64,000 nucleotides of DNA from Trinickia symbiotica (GTDB taxonomy: Bacteria; Pseudomonadota; Gammaproteobacteria; Burkholderiales; Burkholderiaceae). The notes under the pieces were generated by a model. The model had not been told where the DNA came from and made no database searches. It was given only the letters and a program-made list of their open reading frames with translations. How positions within the stretch are numbered: position 1 is the stretch's first letter; the number at the start of each line of letters is the position of its first letter. Below are positions 27,642 through 37,015 of the stretch, one piece after another. Location: NCBI RefSeq assembly GCF_002934455.1, contig NZ_PTIR01000002.1:186001-250000 (forward strand), read 5' to 3'. The translations under genes were made by a program, and so were the position numbers.

Positions 27642-27657
27642 ACGCAACCCGTTGCGT
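27642..27657. promoter_or_regulatory. Palindrome ACGCAAC-CC-GTTGCGT
   Basis: Perfect 7-bp arms around CC, about 90 bp upstream of the MmgE/PrpD start and downstream of operator site B. It may be a second operator or a hairpin in the leader. Confidence 0.4.
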
Positions 27658-27703
27658 TCACTTTACGACCGGCACGGGATCAGCGTCAACATAAAAGAAA
27701 CTC

Positions 27704-27720
27704 GTTTCGGCCAATGAAAC
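27704..27720. promoter_or_regulatory. IclR-type operator, site B (GTTTCGGCCAATGAAAC)
   Basis: Matches the palindrome RTTYCR-N5-YGRAAY, with GTTTC and GAAAC arms. It lies about 150 bp upstream of the MmgE/PrpD start and is the only copy near that operon. Confidence 0.6.
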
Positions 27721-27919
27721 CGCAGAGACGTTTTAACGGGTGCGATTCTGCGCGTTGGGCAGGTGGAGCTGGAAGACTGGAAAGGACTGAATCGCCCTAT
27801 CGGCGGGATCCGGAAACGATACGGGACGGGGCTCGAGCTGGCCCTCGCCCGCACCGCAACGGCCAATTCCGGCGTCTGAAACGAGGAGTTGATACAGAAG
27901 ACTAGACGCTTACAACGCG

Positions 27920-29002
27920 TCACCCAATGGGCTGTTCCAGCCTGTAGACCCGCGCGGCCGTGCCACTGTAAAGCGCACGCTTCTCTGACGGCGAGAAGCG
28001 CTCGGTGATTCGCTTGAACGCATTCCAGAGAACACCGTAGCCGCATGTCTGCTTGTCGACCGGGAAGTTGCTTTCGAACATGCATCGTTCGGGGCCAAAC
28101 AGATCGATGCAAGTTTCGACGTACGGCCTCCAGCACGCGGCGAGATCTTCGGATGACGGCGGCGTGTCGCGAAGGTGGAAATCCCATCCTGTGTAAAGCA
28201 TGCCCAGCCCGCCAATCTTGGCCGACACGTTCGGGCACCTTGCGACCTCCTTCAAATTCTCGCGCCAAGCGTCAAAGACCGTCGCGCGATCGGTGTGCGG
28301 ATCAACGCCAAGGAGGCCTCCTGCATGATCCATGACCACCGGTGCTTCGGGAAAGTCGCGCAGAAGCGAAACAAGGTCAGGCAGTTGAGGATAGAAAAGC
28401 CATGCATCAAACGTAAGGCCCATCGGAGCGAGCTTGGCGAATCCGCGTCGGAACGCCGGGTCGGAAAGAAGATGTGGCTTCGCGAAGGTCCGCCCATAGC
28501 CGGCGCTGCCGCTGTCCCAGGTGGCGCCATGCCGGATGCCCTTGAGCCGTTCGCCTCCAGCCTCTGCCATCGCATCGAGCACGGCTTGCACGTCGTCTCC
28601 GAGAGTCAGATCGGCATGCCCAATAATTCCTTCGCATAGCCGCGGCCCATTTGGCTTTCGCATTGCCCAATCGTCCGCGAACGAACGTGCGAACTCGACC
28701 TCGCCGACTGGCTGCATCGACGCCGGGCCATCTTTCCGGTACCCGGTGTTGAACTGCACGAACACCGTCGCCTCTACACGGTGACCGCTCGAGATGTCTT
28801 GCATCAACTCCGAAGACATGTACCGTCCACGCTCGTCATCCCAGATATGGTGATGAGGATCGATGATCGGAAGCGCCGGTTCGAGCGCCTCTTCGCTCAG
28901 CAAGCCGGTCCATATCGCCAGTTCGTCGATCTTGCGGTGCGTGGTCCCTCTGAATGGAACGTGCGTCGTCCCGGCGGGCTTGCTTACATCGTTGCTGTTC
29001 AT
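27920..29002 (-). CDS. COG3618-type amidohydrolase (lactonase-like TIM barrel)
   Basis: A 360-residue amidohydrolase-fold protein. The metal-binding IIDPHHHIWD (about residues 46-55), VMDHAGG (central His) and MFESNFPVDK (C-terminal Asp) define the COG3618 group, which includes L-fuconolactonase and 2-pyrone-4,6-dicarboxylate lactonase-like enzymes. Hydrolysis of a lactone or similar cyclic ester is the best guess. It follows the fused dehydrogenase (gap 82 nt) and MFS genes on the same strand, probably in one operon with them. Confidence 0.87.
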   Translation of the reverse strand: MNSNDVSKPAGTTHVPFRGTTHRKIDELAIWTGLLSEEALEPALPIIDPHHHIWDDERGRYMSSELMQDISSGHRVEATVFVQFNTGYRKDGPASMQPVGEVEFARSFADDWAMRKPNGPRLCEGIIGHADLTLGDDVQAVLDAMAEAGGERLKGIRHGATWDSGSAGYGRTFAKPHLLSDPAFRRGFAKLAPMGLTFDAWLFYPQLPDLVSLLRDFPEAPVVMDHAGGLLGVDPHTDRATVFDAWRENLKEVARCPNVSAKIGGLGMLYTGWDFHLRDTPPSSEDLAACWRPYVETCIDLFGPERCMFESNFPVDKQTCGYGVLWNAFKRITERFSPSEKRALYSGTAARVYRLEQPIG

Positions 29003-29084
29003 ACTGAGCTGACCTTTGCGTTGATTTCCAGTGAATACGGGGAGGCAAAGCGACCCCGTTTGGCGCGCGCCTCAACTGACCCGG

Positions 29085-30929
29085 CTAAGCATGGGTCGAT
29101 CCGGCACTCCTCACTTCGACACCAGCCCATCTTTCGTACTGCTGCGCCACCGTTGTGACGTCATGAGTGGCGTCGGTGCACGCCTGCACGAGACCGTATA
29201 GGCCTCGCACCTTGTCGAAGATCCAGGTAGTCACGCCGAGTTGCCGAGCCTCGTTCGTCGCAGCAGTCAGCCGGGCCGACGTGTCGCCGAGACTGAAGCC
29301 GTAGTTGAATTTTCGTGTTGCCACTTCGAGTGGCAGAACTCGCGAACTTGCCGCATTGCGCCCCGTCTCGATACGCATGATCTTCGCCATCTGCTCGGGT
29401 GCCAGTCCTGCTTTGACGCCGGCAACGTATGCTTCGCTCGTGACAGCTAGAAGCGTCGCGAACAGCGAAGTGTGGATGTCGAGCATCAGATGCGCAGCGC
29501 CGGCTGTTGACCCAATGCGAAAGGCGTCACGGCACAGATTCACAAGCGCGTGACCTGCGGCCTGAATGGCTGACTCCTCTCCTCCGACAATCATCACGCC
29601 ATCGCCTGCCGCAATGTCGCGATGCGTGCCGGTGTGCAAGGCGTCGCAATAGCCTGTCTCCGCGCCAAGCAGCGCCCTGATGTCGATGGCTTTTTTCCTG
29701 GCCATCGGACACATGTTGACTACTGCAGCCTCCGCACGAGCTGCCTCTGCAATGCGGACAGAAATCGACTCGCCGGATTCATCCTCCGCCACGCTCAAAA
29801 GCGTCACCGTGACCCGGGCGGCGTACGGCAGTCGCAGCCGGATGTTGTGCCGTGCTTCCTCGTCCTCGCGGCCACTGTATCCGGAGGCGACCAACCTCTC
29901 CGCCAGCACGCGCATGTCCGCTTCAGCGCAGATCAGCACGAGCGGCCGGTGAGCAGGTTCAGTAAATGAAATGCGGCACGACGGTTCCTCATCAGGGCTG
30001 AACACTTCGATGCCAGCCCACGGTTCCAGGTAAGTGATGAGAGAGGTGCCATCACGATCGTATCCTCCTTGCGTGGAAGCGAATTTCCAGATCTGCTGAA
30101 CGGCTTGTCCTACCCACATTGGAACTCCGCGACCCTGCGCTTCCTCGACGGAAAGACTGATGTCCTTCGCCGTAATCGCCATACGTGCCCCGAAATCGAA
30201 GCGACGGGGGAGCACTGAACGCGCAAATTTGTTCCGCGAGGCGCTCGAACTCGCGTCTCCGGAATTGATGATCTCGAGCATCCGTCGCGGCGCAAGGCCC
30301 GCTTTGACGCCCAGGATGAACGCCTCGCATGTTGAGGCCATTCCCGTCGCGGACAGCAGGTTGTTCAGCAACTTCAGCGTCTGCGCCTTGCCCGATTCCT
30401 CACCGAGATAGAGCACCATGGCACTGGCGAGCGTCGCCATGACTGCAGCCACGTTTTCGTATGCCGCCCGAGGCCCGGAACACATGATTCCCAACTTGCC
30501 GTTACCTGCAGTCGTGACATTGCCAGTAATGGGTGAATCGAGCAGCGCAATACCGCGGGCAGCCAGTCGTTGTGCTGTTTCCCGGGCGAAATCCGCTCCG
30601 GTCGTCGAGAAGTCCACCACGACGCGAACGGCGGCACCACCGGCAACACCGGCGTCGCCGAATACGACATCCCGGATCGCTGGGAGAGACGGCAGACACA
30701 GCAGCACGATGCTGCATCGATCCGCCACCTCCCTCGCCGATCGCACCGCCTGCGCGCCACACTGCACGACAGAATCGACCGTAGACCGGTTGAAGTCGTG
30801 GACGAATAGCCTGTAGCCCTGCCGAGCAAGGTGGCGCGCCATGGGTGCTCCCATTGCGCCAAGTCCAATGAACCCAATCGAAGTACTGATATCGAATTCA
30901 GCTTTCAATTCTGCCGTGTCCATGCACAT
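29085..30929 (-). CDS. Fused beta-hydroxyacid dehydrogenase: intact N-half, degenerate C-half
   Basis: A protein of about 614 residues with two dehydrogenase units in the opposite order to the 23323-25083 protein. The N-half keeps IGFIGLGAMG (about 18-27), the DSPITGN loop and catalytic K186 with N190 (KLLNN). The C-half (about 328-590) keeps the fold, including EAYVAGVKAGLAPEQM, but lacks the glycine loop (LICAEADMR) and has L483 and T487 in place of the catalytic Lys and Asn. ATG 30929 is used; a second ATG at 30923 and an upstream start that overlaps the MFS gene are alternatives. Confidence 0.83.
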   Translation of the reverse strand: MCMDTAELKAEFDISTSIGFIGLGAMGAPMARHLARQGYRLFVHDFNRSTVDSVVQCGAQAVRSAREVADRCSIVLLCLPSLPAIRDVVFGDAGVAGGAAVRVVVDFSTTGADFARETAQRLAARGIALLDSPITGNVTTAGNGKLGIMCSGPRAAYENVAAVMATLASAMVLYLGEESGKAQTLKLLNNLLSATGMASTCEAFILGVKAGLAPRRMLEIINSGDASSSASRNKFARSVLPRRFDFGARMAITAKDISLSVEEAQGRGVPMWVGQAVQQIWKFASTQGGYDRDGTSLITYLEPWAGIEVFSPDEEPSCRISFTEPAHRPLVLICAEADMRVLAERLVASGYSGREDEEARHNIRLRLPYAARVTVTLLSVAEDESGESISVRIAEAARAEAAVVNMCPMARKKAIDIRALLGAETGYCDALHTGTHRDIAAGDGVMIVGGEESAIQAAGHALVNLCRDAFRIGSTAGAAHLMLDIHTSLFATLLAVTSEAYVAGVKAGLAPEQMAKIMRIETGRNAASSRVLPLEVATRKFNYGFSLGDTSARLTAATNEARQLGVTTWIFDKVRGLYGLVQACTDATHDVTTVAQQYERWAGVEVRSAGSTHA

Positions 30930-30969
30930 GCTTACCGTGGTTGATTGATGCCCGGGGCCGGGATGAAGA

Positions 30970-32337
30970 TCAAATGGACGTGTCCTGACGCTCACGCAAC
31001 GCGGCCGGCGGCACGCCGACCAGGATGATCACGCCTCCGGCGAGCGCGATTGCCGCAATGGTGTACAGACCAATTGCAATGCTATGCGTATTGGTCATGA
31101 GCCACCCAAGCCAGGTTGGCGTGAGCAGCGACCCGGCCTGCCCGAGGCTGCTCATGAGCGCTATGCCGGCTGCGACGGATCCGGCTGAGAAATACGCCGG
31201 CGGTATGGTCCAGAACATTGTGCTGCCTGCGTAGTAGGCGATGCCGAGGAGCGACAGGCATCCAATCGTCAGCGCTGGATTGCTGCCCACCTCAGGAAGC
31301 GCCACAAGGCCAACTGCTCCTATCGCAATAGAGAAGAAGTAGTGCCAGCGTCGTTCCACGTGTTTGTCGGAATGACGCGCGATCAGAATCATCCCGATCG
31401 CACCGAAAATGGACGGTATGGCGGAAAGCATCGCCACGTGCAGAATGTCTCGTACCCCTGCACGGTGGATGATCGTGGGGATCCAGTAATTCATCACGAT
31501 GCCAAGCATGGGCGTTACAAGAGAAGCAAGGACGACTACATAGACCCGCGGATCCCTGAGAACCGCGACCAGCCCCTGATGGTCAGCCGAACCCTTGAAC
31601 TGCCTATCTGCCTGGATGTTGTCGATCAGGATCTGCTTTTCGGTCTCGGTCAGCCACTTGGCGTCCTTCGGCCTATCGTCGAGATAGAAGTATGCGATGA
31701 CCCCGAGCAGGACCGCAGGCAGTCCTTCGAGCATGAAAAGCCACTGCCAGTCGCGCAGACCGGCTACGTCGTGGAAACTGTGAAGAATCCATCCCGCGAT
31801 TGGGCCTCCGATGATTCCCGAGACAGCAATCGAAAGCAGAAAGCGCGAAGTAATACGTGCCCGCCGGGCCGACGGGAACCAGTAGGTCAGGTAAAGAAGA
31901 AGCCCTGGGTAGAATCCGGCTTCGGCAGCACCAAGAAGAATGCGCGCAAGGTAGAACTGCGTCGTGTTATGTATGAACATCATCGAACACGTTACAGCAC
32001 CCCAGAGGACCATGATGCGGGTCATGGTCAGCCTCGCCCCGATCTTTTCCAGCATCAGGTTGCTCGGCACCTCGAAGAGGACGTAGCCGATCGAAAAGAG
32101 GCCGACGCCCAGGCCGTAGGCCGCATCGGAAAGTGCAAGATCCTGAGAGAGCGACATCTTGGCGAAGCCGAGATTGACGCGGTCGAGGTAATTCACGACC
32201 CAACACAGAAACAGGAACGGCACTAGTCTCAGCGCAACTTTGCGATACGTGTGCTGTATCTGCTGGTCGGTCGCGGTCGAACTGCTTTCGGCGCCTTCGC
32301 CCCACTTCTCGATGGGCGGGTCCATTGACGGGTTCAT
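30970..32337 (-). CDS. MFS transporter, anion:cation symporter (ACS) type
   Basis: A 455-residue transporter with about twelve membrane segments. VVNYLDRVNLGFAKMSL in helix 1 and GYVLFEVPSNLMLEKIGAR after helix 2 are signatures of the ACS family (tartrate, phthalate, hexuronate and 4-hydroxyphenylacetate permeases). It imports an organic anion. ATG 32337 follows GGAGACATCC; the longer ORF adds 12 unlikely residues. It leads a group with the fused dehydrogenase (41-nt gap) and the amidohydrolase. Confidence 0.93.
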   Translation of the reverse strand: MNPSMDPPIEKWGEGAESSSTATDQQIQHTYRKVALRLVPFLFLCWVVNYLDRVNLGFAKMSLSQDLALSDAAYGLGVGLFSIGYVLFEVPSNLMLEKIGARLTMTRIMVLWGAVTCSMMFIHNTTQFYLARILLGAAEAGFYPGLLLYLTYWFPSARRARITSRFLLSIAVSGIIGGPIAGWILHSFHDVAGLRDWQWLFMLEGLPAVLLGVIAYFYLDDRPKDAKWLTETEKQILIDNIQADRQFKGSADHQGLVAVLRDPRVYVVVLASLVTPMLGIVMNYWIPTIIHRAGVRDILHVAMLSAIPSIFGAIGMILIARHSDKHVERRWHYFFSIAIGAVGLVALPEVGSNPALTIGCLSLLGIAYYAGSTMFWTIPPAYFSAGSVAAGIALMSSLGQAGSLLTPTWLGWLMTNTHSIAIGLYTIAAIALAGGVIILVGVPPAALRERQDTSI

Positions 32338-32534
32338 GGATGTCTCCTTCAACCGCCTTCGCGGCTGAGTCATTCTTTATAGCCACCAGGCTCAGCGGCC
32401 TATAGGGGCGTCATTCAACCCCATTCTGCGTGCATCTTCGATGCCTGCGGCTTGGCCAAACGTTGCGCTGCGGGGTGTCGCTTGCCGAACGGGTCAGCAA
32501 CTGCCGCAAAACGCGGGGCTCGGCCCCTCGCCGC

Positions 32535-32759
32535 CTAGACTTCTACCATGTCGAAGTCAGCTTTGCCGACCGAGCACTCGGGGCAGACCCAATCGTCCGG
32601 CACATCTTCCCAACGGGTTCCGGGCGCAATACCTTCCGACGGCAAGCCCTCTGCCTCATCGTAAATGAAGCCGCACAATGCACATTGCCAGATCCTGAAT
32701 CCGGCTTGCGGCTCTGATCGAGCTATGTCCGTGGTCACTTCTCTCACCTCTTCACTCAT
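32535..32759 (-). CDS. Rubredoxin
   Basis: A 74-residue rubredoxin with the four iron ligands C26-x2-C29 (CALCG) and C59-x2-C62 (CPECS), and the [14 protein letters not shown] signature. An N-terminal extension of about 20 residues precedes the fold. ATG 32759 follows GGAGGCAAAA. It is divergent from the thiolase operon across operator site C. Rubredoxins of this kind feed electrons to hydroxylases such as AlkB, but no such oxygenase is in the window; the ferredoxin reductase at 46812-47876 could be its partner. Confidence 0.93.
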   Translation of the reverse strand: MSEEVREVTTDIARSEPQAGFRIWQCALCGFIYDEAEGLPSEGIAPGTRWEDVPDDWVCPECSVGKADFDMVEV

Positions 32760-33110
32760 TTTTGCCTCCATGGCAGCGCGAGCGATGACTGCCTACTGCG
32801 GGTGCCGACCATCGGACCTCGCTTAGCCAATGCTTCTGGCTCGGCCACCTGAGCTGATCGGCGCCGGAGAATCATGGCGATCTTCAACCGCTCGTCTCAT
32901 TACGCGTCAGGGTGTCCTTCCACGATGTTTTCCGTCCGTCGAAGAAGCGCCTCCAAGCGTGAGGTGATGGTATCATGGTTCTGACAGACAGCATCGATTT
33001 CACTGGATGGAACTCGAAACCGACAAATGCCGTTATCAAGACCCTGATCAGCTCGCGGCACACGGCGAGCTGACGCTGCGGATGCATCAATGAGACAGGA
33101 GACGTACCGT
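32760..33110. other. Divergent intergenic region, rubredoxin / thiolase
   Basis: A 351-bp gap with operator site C near its thiolase end. No gene is evident; short ORFs on either strand lack support. Confidence 0.55.
32997..33013. promoter_or_regulatory. IclR-type operator, site C (ATTTCACTGGATGGAAC)
   Basis: Matches RTTYCR-N5-YGRAAY with one degenerate first base. It lies about 100 bp upstream of the thiolase start, in the divergent region shared with the rubredoxin gene. The flank ACAGCATCG is shared with site G. Confidence 0.6.
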
Positions 33111-34280
33111 ATGACGATCAAAGGCAAGGCTTATATTGTCGGTGCCTACGAACACCCGTTGCGCAAGGCTCCCCACCATTCGGTCGCGCAGCTTCATGCC
33201 GAAGCCGCGAAGGGCGCGATCGAAGACGCTGGCCTGACACGTGACGACATCGACGGTTTTTTCTGCGCAGGTGATGCACCTGGCGCAAACCCCTGGTCGA
33301 TGTCGGACTATCTGAACCTGACGAAGCTCCGCCACATCGATTCCACAGACATGGGCGGTTGTTCGTATTTGATCCACGTGGCGCACGCCGCCCAAGCCAT
33401 TGCGGCCGGCAAATGCAATGTCGCGCTGGTGACCCTTGCGGGCCGGCCCAATTCGGAAGGAAGCGCTGGTACGCAGGTGCGCAACAGGGGCACCAATCTT
33501 CCCGATGCTCCGTTTGAGATTCCATACAGCCCTGTACCGCTCAACCTCTATGCAATGGCGGCAAAACGCCACATGCACGAGTTCGGAACAACGAACGAGC
33601 AACTCGCATGGGTCAAGGTCGCGGCGTCTCACCACGCGCAATACAACGAGCACGCAATGCTGCGCTCCGTAGTGTCCGTCGAGGAGGTTCTGGCTTCGCC
33701 GATGATTGCGGACCCACTGCACCGGCTCGATTCATGCGTCGTGACCGACGGCGGCGGTGCAATCGTAGTGGCAAGACCAGAGATCGCCAAGTCGCTTTCG
33801 CGTCCGCGCGTACGCGTGCTGGGATGCGGGGAATCGGCAAAACACCTGACAGGCGGGGACATCGACCTCACCTACACCACAGCCGCATGGACCGGACCAC
33901 GCGCCTTTGAAGAGGCCGGAGTGACGCCGGCGGACATCCACTATGCGTCGATCTACGACAGCTTCACGATAACGGTGATCCTGCAACTCGAGGATCTCGG
34001 TTTCTGCCCAAAGGGCGAAGGTGGCCGGTTCGTCGCCGACGGCAACCTCATCTCCGGTCATGGAAAGCTTCCGTTCAACACCGACGGCGGCGGTCTATGC
34101 AACAACCATCCATCGAATCGCGGCGGGATGACGAAAATCATCGAAGCGGTCAGACAGTTGCGCGGCGAGGCACATCCTTCGGTACAGGTTCCAGACTGCA
34201 CGCTTGCCCTCGCCACCGGGATCGGCGGTGCGATTGGAACTCGCCACGGCGGCGCAACAGTCATCCTTGAAAGGGAGTAA
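33111..34280 (+). CDS. Thiolase-like (SCP2-type) acetyl-CoA acyltransferase
   Basis: A 389-residue thiolase-fold protein of the SCP2/non-specific lipid-transfer group. The nucleophile is likely C84 (DMGGCSYLIH); NNHPSNRGG and the C-terminal GIGGAIGTRHGGA match the family's second half. ATG 33111 is preferred over one seven codons upstream because AGGAG lies 9 nt before it. The OB-fold partner starts 4 nt downstream, the usual arrangement in which the pair acts on CoA esters (thiolytic or retro-aldol cleavage). It leads a three-gene operon. Confidence 0.88.
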   Translation: MTIKGKAYIVGAYEHPLRKAPHHSVAQLHAEAAKGAIEDAGLTRDDIDGFFCAGDAPGANPWSMSDYLNLTKLRHIDSTDMGGCSYLIHVAHAAQAIAAGKCNVALVTLAGRPNSEGSAGTQVRNRGTNLPDAPFEIPYSPVPLNLYAMAAKRHMHEFGTTNEQLAWVKVAASHHAQYNEHAMLRSVVSVEEVLASPMIADPLHRLDSCVVTDGGGAIVVARPEIAKSLSRPRVRVLGCGESAKHLTGGDIDLTYTTAAWTGPRAFEEAGVTPADIHYASIYDSFTITVILQLEDLGFCPKGEGGRFVADGNLISGHGKLPFNTDGGGLCNNHPSNRGGMTKIIEAVRQLRGEAHPSVQVPDCTLALATGIGGAIGTRHGGATVILERE

Positions 34281-34284
34281 TTGC

Positions 34285-34701
34285 ATGACTTCTACCGTTG
34301 CAGAGCGCGTAATCAAGGATCCCGCTATCAATCCGGGTGATGAGCCATATTTCGAGGCTACTGATCGAGGACAGTTGCTGCTCAAGTTCTGCTCGAGTTG
34401 CGGCCGGCCCCATCACTATCCTCGCTCCCTTTGCCCTTTTTGCTGGAGCTCCGATCTGTCTTGGAAGCAAGCTGCCGGCACCGGGGAAATCTACGCTTAC
34501 AGCGCGATGCGTCGAGGCCCTGGCGCGCCGTACTGCATCGCCTACGTGACGCTGGATGAAGGTCCCAAAATGCTGACCAACATTGTGGACACCGATCTCG
34601 ATACTGTCGCAATTGGCCAGCGCGTTCGTGTGGTTTTCAAAAGATCCGAGAGTGGCGTCGCGATCCCGATGTTCACACCGGCTTCGCCCGTTGGTCGGTA
34701 A
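34285..34701 (+). CDS. OB-fold, zinc-ribbon acyl-CoA-associated protein (DUF35)
   Basis: A 138-residue protein with an N-terminal rubredoxin-like zinc ribbon (C36-x2-C39, C50-x2-C53; CSSCGRPHHYPRSLCPFC) followed by an OB-fold. This is the ChsH2/DUF35 type, which partners thiolase-like or hydratase subunits that act on CoA thioesters. Its start lies 4 nt after the thiolase stop, and the lactonase follows 19 nt after its stop. The function is inferred from family and operon position. Confidence 0.9.
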   Translation: MTSTVAERVIKDPAINPGDEPYFEATDRGQLLLKFCSSCGRPHHYPRSLCPFCWSSDLSWKQAAGTGEIYAYSAMRRGPGAPYCIAYVTLDEGPKMLTNIVDTDLDTVAIGQRVRVVFKRSESGVAIPMFTPASPVGR

Positions 34702-34720
34702 TCTGAGGAGCACTCATCCC

Positions 34721-35887
34721 ATGAGTCGGATTTCGCTTTACAGTGCCGTCGACGACATTCTGACGCGGTACGATGTCGACGTCGCCGCCGCAACCCTGAC
34801 CCGGCGCGAAAGCATTCGGACCGCGGCAAAAGTCCAGTATGCCTGGCCCCATCCGAACGGCCCGTATCTCTATGTGACGACAAGCGCCGCCGGGCCGCGC
34901 GTGCAGTCCGACTTCAATCACGTAAGCGCGTACCTCATTGACCACGATGGGAGGCTGACAGCGCACGGCCCCTCGCGAACCCTCGATCGCCGGGCCGTCC
35001 ACACCTGCGTCGATCCGACAGGACAGTACCTTTTGAGCGCGCACAACTTCCCTCGGAGCGGTCTGACCGTTCATCCGCTTCTGACGGACGGCACCATTGG
35101 CCAGCCAATTCCCCAAAGCGATGCGCTCGACTGCGGCGCCTATCCCCATCAGGTGCGGGTTCTCCCGTCGGCGCGGGCAGCGTTGATAGTCGATCGCGGC
35201 AATCACGCCCGGCCGGACAAGCGGGAAGATCCCGGTGCGTTGAGGCTGTTCCCGCTTTGCGATGGTGGCCTCTCGCCGGGCGACGTGATCGCGCCGAATC
35301 AAGGCTACGGCTTCGGCCCGAGACACGTCGATTTTCATCCGACGCAGCCGTGGATGTATGTCTCGGACGAGCGTACGAACCAACTCTATATGTTCCGCAT
35401 CACAGACAGCGCTATCGAGAGTGGACCGGCCTATCGTTGCACTCTGCTCGAAGCCACTGATCGCGTCGATGCGCGGCAACTTGGCGGCCCTATCCACGTG
35501 CATCCCTCCGGCCGCTATGTCTACGTTGCGAATCGAGCCGACCGGGTTGAGGAAGTCAACGGCGAGAAGGTCTTCGCGGGCGGCGAGAACAGCATCGCCG
35601 TCTTCAGGATCAATTCGTCGACGGGCGAGCCAACGCTCGTCGAGCATGCTTCCACGAGAAGCTTCCACGTTCGGACTTTCGCCTGCGATCCCACGGGACA
35701 GTTGCTCGTGACGGCGAGTATCAAGCCGTTGGCCGCGAGAGTCGAGGGCGCGATCCGTACCATCCCGGCAGCGCTGACTGTATTTCGCGTCTGCGACGAC
35801 GGATCGCTCGAATACGTCCGTCAATATCCGGTGGAGACTCGGGACGGGCAGTTACAGTACTGGATGGGCATCGTCGGGGCTAGCTGA
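34721..35887 (+). CDS. Beta-propeller lactonase (carboxymuconate cyclase/6-phosphogluconolactonase-like)
   Basis: A 388-residue protein of the lactonase seven-bladed propeller family (YbhE/3-carboxy-cis,cis-muconate cyclase-like). Repeated blade segments are visible, such as YAWPHPNGPYLYV, HVDFHPTQPWMYVSDE, IHVHPSGRYVYVANR and FACDPTGQLLVTAS. No signal peptide is present. It may hydrolyse or form a lactone in the pathway. ATG 34721 follows TGAGGAG. It is the third gene of the thiolase operon and pairs functionally with the second lactonase-type enzyme at 27920-29002. Confidence 0.85.
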   Translation: MSRISLYSAVDDILTRYDVDVAAATLTRRESIRTAAKVQYAWPHPNGPYLYVTTSAAGPRVQSDFNHVSAYLIDHDGRLTAHGPSRTLDRRAVHTCVDPTGQYLLSAHNFPRSGLTVHPLLTDGTIGQPIPQSDALDCGAYPHQVRVLPSARAALIVDRGNHARPDKREDPGALRLFPLCDGGLSPGDVIAPNQGYGFGPRHVDFHPTQPWMYVSDERTNQLYMFRITDSAIESGPAYRCTLLEATDRVDARQLGGPIHVHPSGRYVYVANRADRVEEVNGEKVFAGGENSIAVFRINSSTGEPTLVEHASTRSFHVRTFACDPTGQLLVTASIKPLAARVEGAIRTIPAALTVFRVCDDGSLEYVRQYPVETRDGQLQYWMGIVGAS

Positions 35888-35931
35888 CGGCAGAATGAAG
35901 CGGAGGCATCGCGTGCCGCTTCCGCCTGCCT

Positions 35932-36759
35932 CTAAATCCGGTTCAGGATTCGACCACCGTCGACGAGCAAAGAGACGCCCGTAACAAATGACGCCTCGTC
36001 GGATGCCAGATACAGGGCAGCGTTCGCTACATCCCACGCTGTGCCTTGCCGGCCGAGTGGCACTTTTGCATTCCGTTCAGCCAGGACCTGTTCGCGGCTC
36101 TGGTTCCACTCGCGAACTCGTGTATCCACCGCCATTGGGGTTGCAATCAGCCCGGGCAGAATGCAGTTCGCACGGATGCCATGCGGCGCATTTTGCAAAG
36201 CGAGCTGCTCCGTGAACGCGATCACGCCCGCTTTCGTGGCCTTATAGGCCACATACGGATACTTGCCTGGGCCGGCCGCCGACGAAACATTGACAACGAC
36301 CCCCGAACGCTGCTCGCGCATGATGGCGACTGCATGCTTGCACGCGAACACCGTGCCGCGCAGATTGATGCGGCAGATGTTGTCGAAGCGCTCCTCTGTG
36401 ATGTCCATGAGATCGGCATCACCGCCGCCGAGGCTGACGCCCACATTGTTGTGCAAGATGTCGACAGTCCCCCACCTCTGCCGCGCGCCATAAATTGCAC
36501 TCGCGAGCTGATCCTCGTGCGCGACGTCAGCGGCAATGGCATCAGCTTCGAAACCCTCGCTTCTGATGATTCCCGCGGTCTCTTGCGCTGATTCGATCAA
36601 CCTATCGACAGCGAGCACGCGCGCACCTTCCCGCGCAAAACGCATCGCCACGGCTCGTCCATTGCCCAGGCCTTCGCCCGGGCTCTGCCCTGCCCCTATA
36701 ACCACCGCCACTTTGCCGGCAAGGCGGGCAGGCGAAGTCCATCCTTCAGTCTCAGTCAC
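35932..36759 (-). CDS. Short-chain dehydrogenase/reductase
   Basis: A 275-residue classical SDR with an unusual loop in the cofactor motif (VVIGAGQSPGEGLGNG), NNVG, VVNVSSAAG and a Tyr-x3-Lys pair (YVAYKATKAGV), all consistent with an active enzyme. The C-terminus ends VSLLVDGGRIL. GTG 36759 is favoured by AAGGAG 8 nt upstream; a longer ORF would add 24 unconserved residues. It is divergent from the CapA-like gene across operator site D and convergent with the thiolase operon. Confidence 0.9.
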   Translation of the reverse strand: MTETEGWTSPARLAGKVAVVIGAGQSPGEGLGNGRAVAMRFAREGARVLAVDRLIESAQETAGIIRSEGFEADAIAADVAHEDQLASAIYGARQRWGTVDILHNNVGVSLGGGDADLMDITEERFDNICRINLRGTVFACKHAVAIMREQRSGVVVNVSSAAGPGKYPYVAYKATKAGVIAFTEQLALQNAPHGIRANCILPGLIATPMAVDTRVREWNQSREQVLAERNAKVPLGRQGTAWDVANAALYLASDEASFVTGVSLLVDGGRILNRI

Positions 36760-36880
36760 CGCTGTCTCCTTGTGTGAACCACATTGAAGCGCGTCGCGTG
36801 CGAAACCAGACTCATAAATGGGTTTTAGCATGCATCGCAGCGTCGTGAAATGCTATCATGGGTTTCTTTAATCAAGACGC

Positions 36881-36897
36881 GTTTCGGTCACTGGAAC
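36881..36897. promoter_or_regulatory. IclR-type operator, site D (GTTTCGGTCACTGGAAC)
   Basis: Matches RTTYCR-N5-YGRAAY and differs from site H by a single base. It lies between the divergent SDR and CapA-like genes, about 120 bp from each start. Confidence 0.65.
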
Positions 36898-37015
36898 TTG
36901 TAACGGCGAAACTTTTTGCGCGTTTTCTGCAGGTTTCCCCTGATGGCTAGTTGCGCTAGGCTTTCAACAGCGCCCCGGCTCAGCGAAAACGGCCGGCAAA
37001 ACATAAGGAGACGGA

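Larger units (their letters stand above)
27556..27919. other. Intergenic region before the MmgE operon
   Basis: This gap of about 360 bp between the amidohydrolase stop and the MmgE/PrpD start holds operator site B and the ACGCAAC palindrome. Short ORFs here lack ribosome-binding sites and family resemblance. Confidence 0.5.

Noticed and set aside
34673-35824. A 383-codon minus-strand frame opposite the propeller lactonase
   Set aside because: The blade repeats of the plus-strand protein are clear; the antisense product has no hydrophobic core pattern.
35888-35931. Possible bidirectional terminator between the lactonase and SDR genes
   Set aside because: A GGCA-TCGCG-TGCC hairpin can be drawn, but the outer stem needs a bulge and there is no T-tract, so support is too weak to list.
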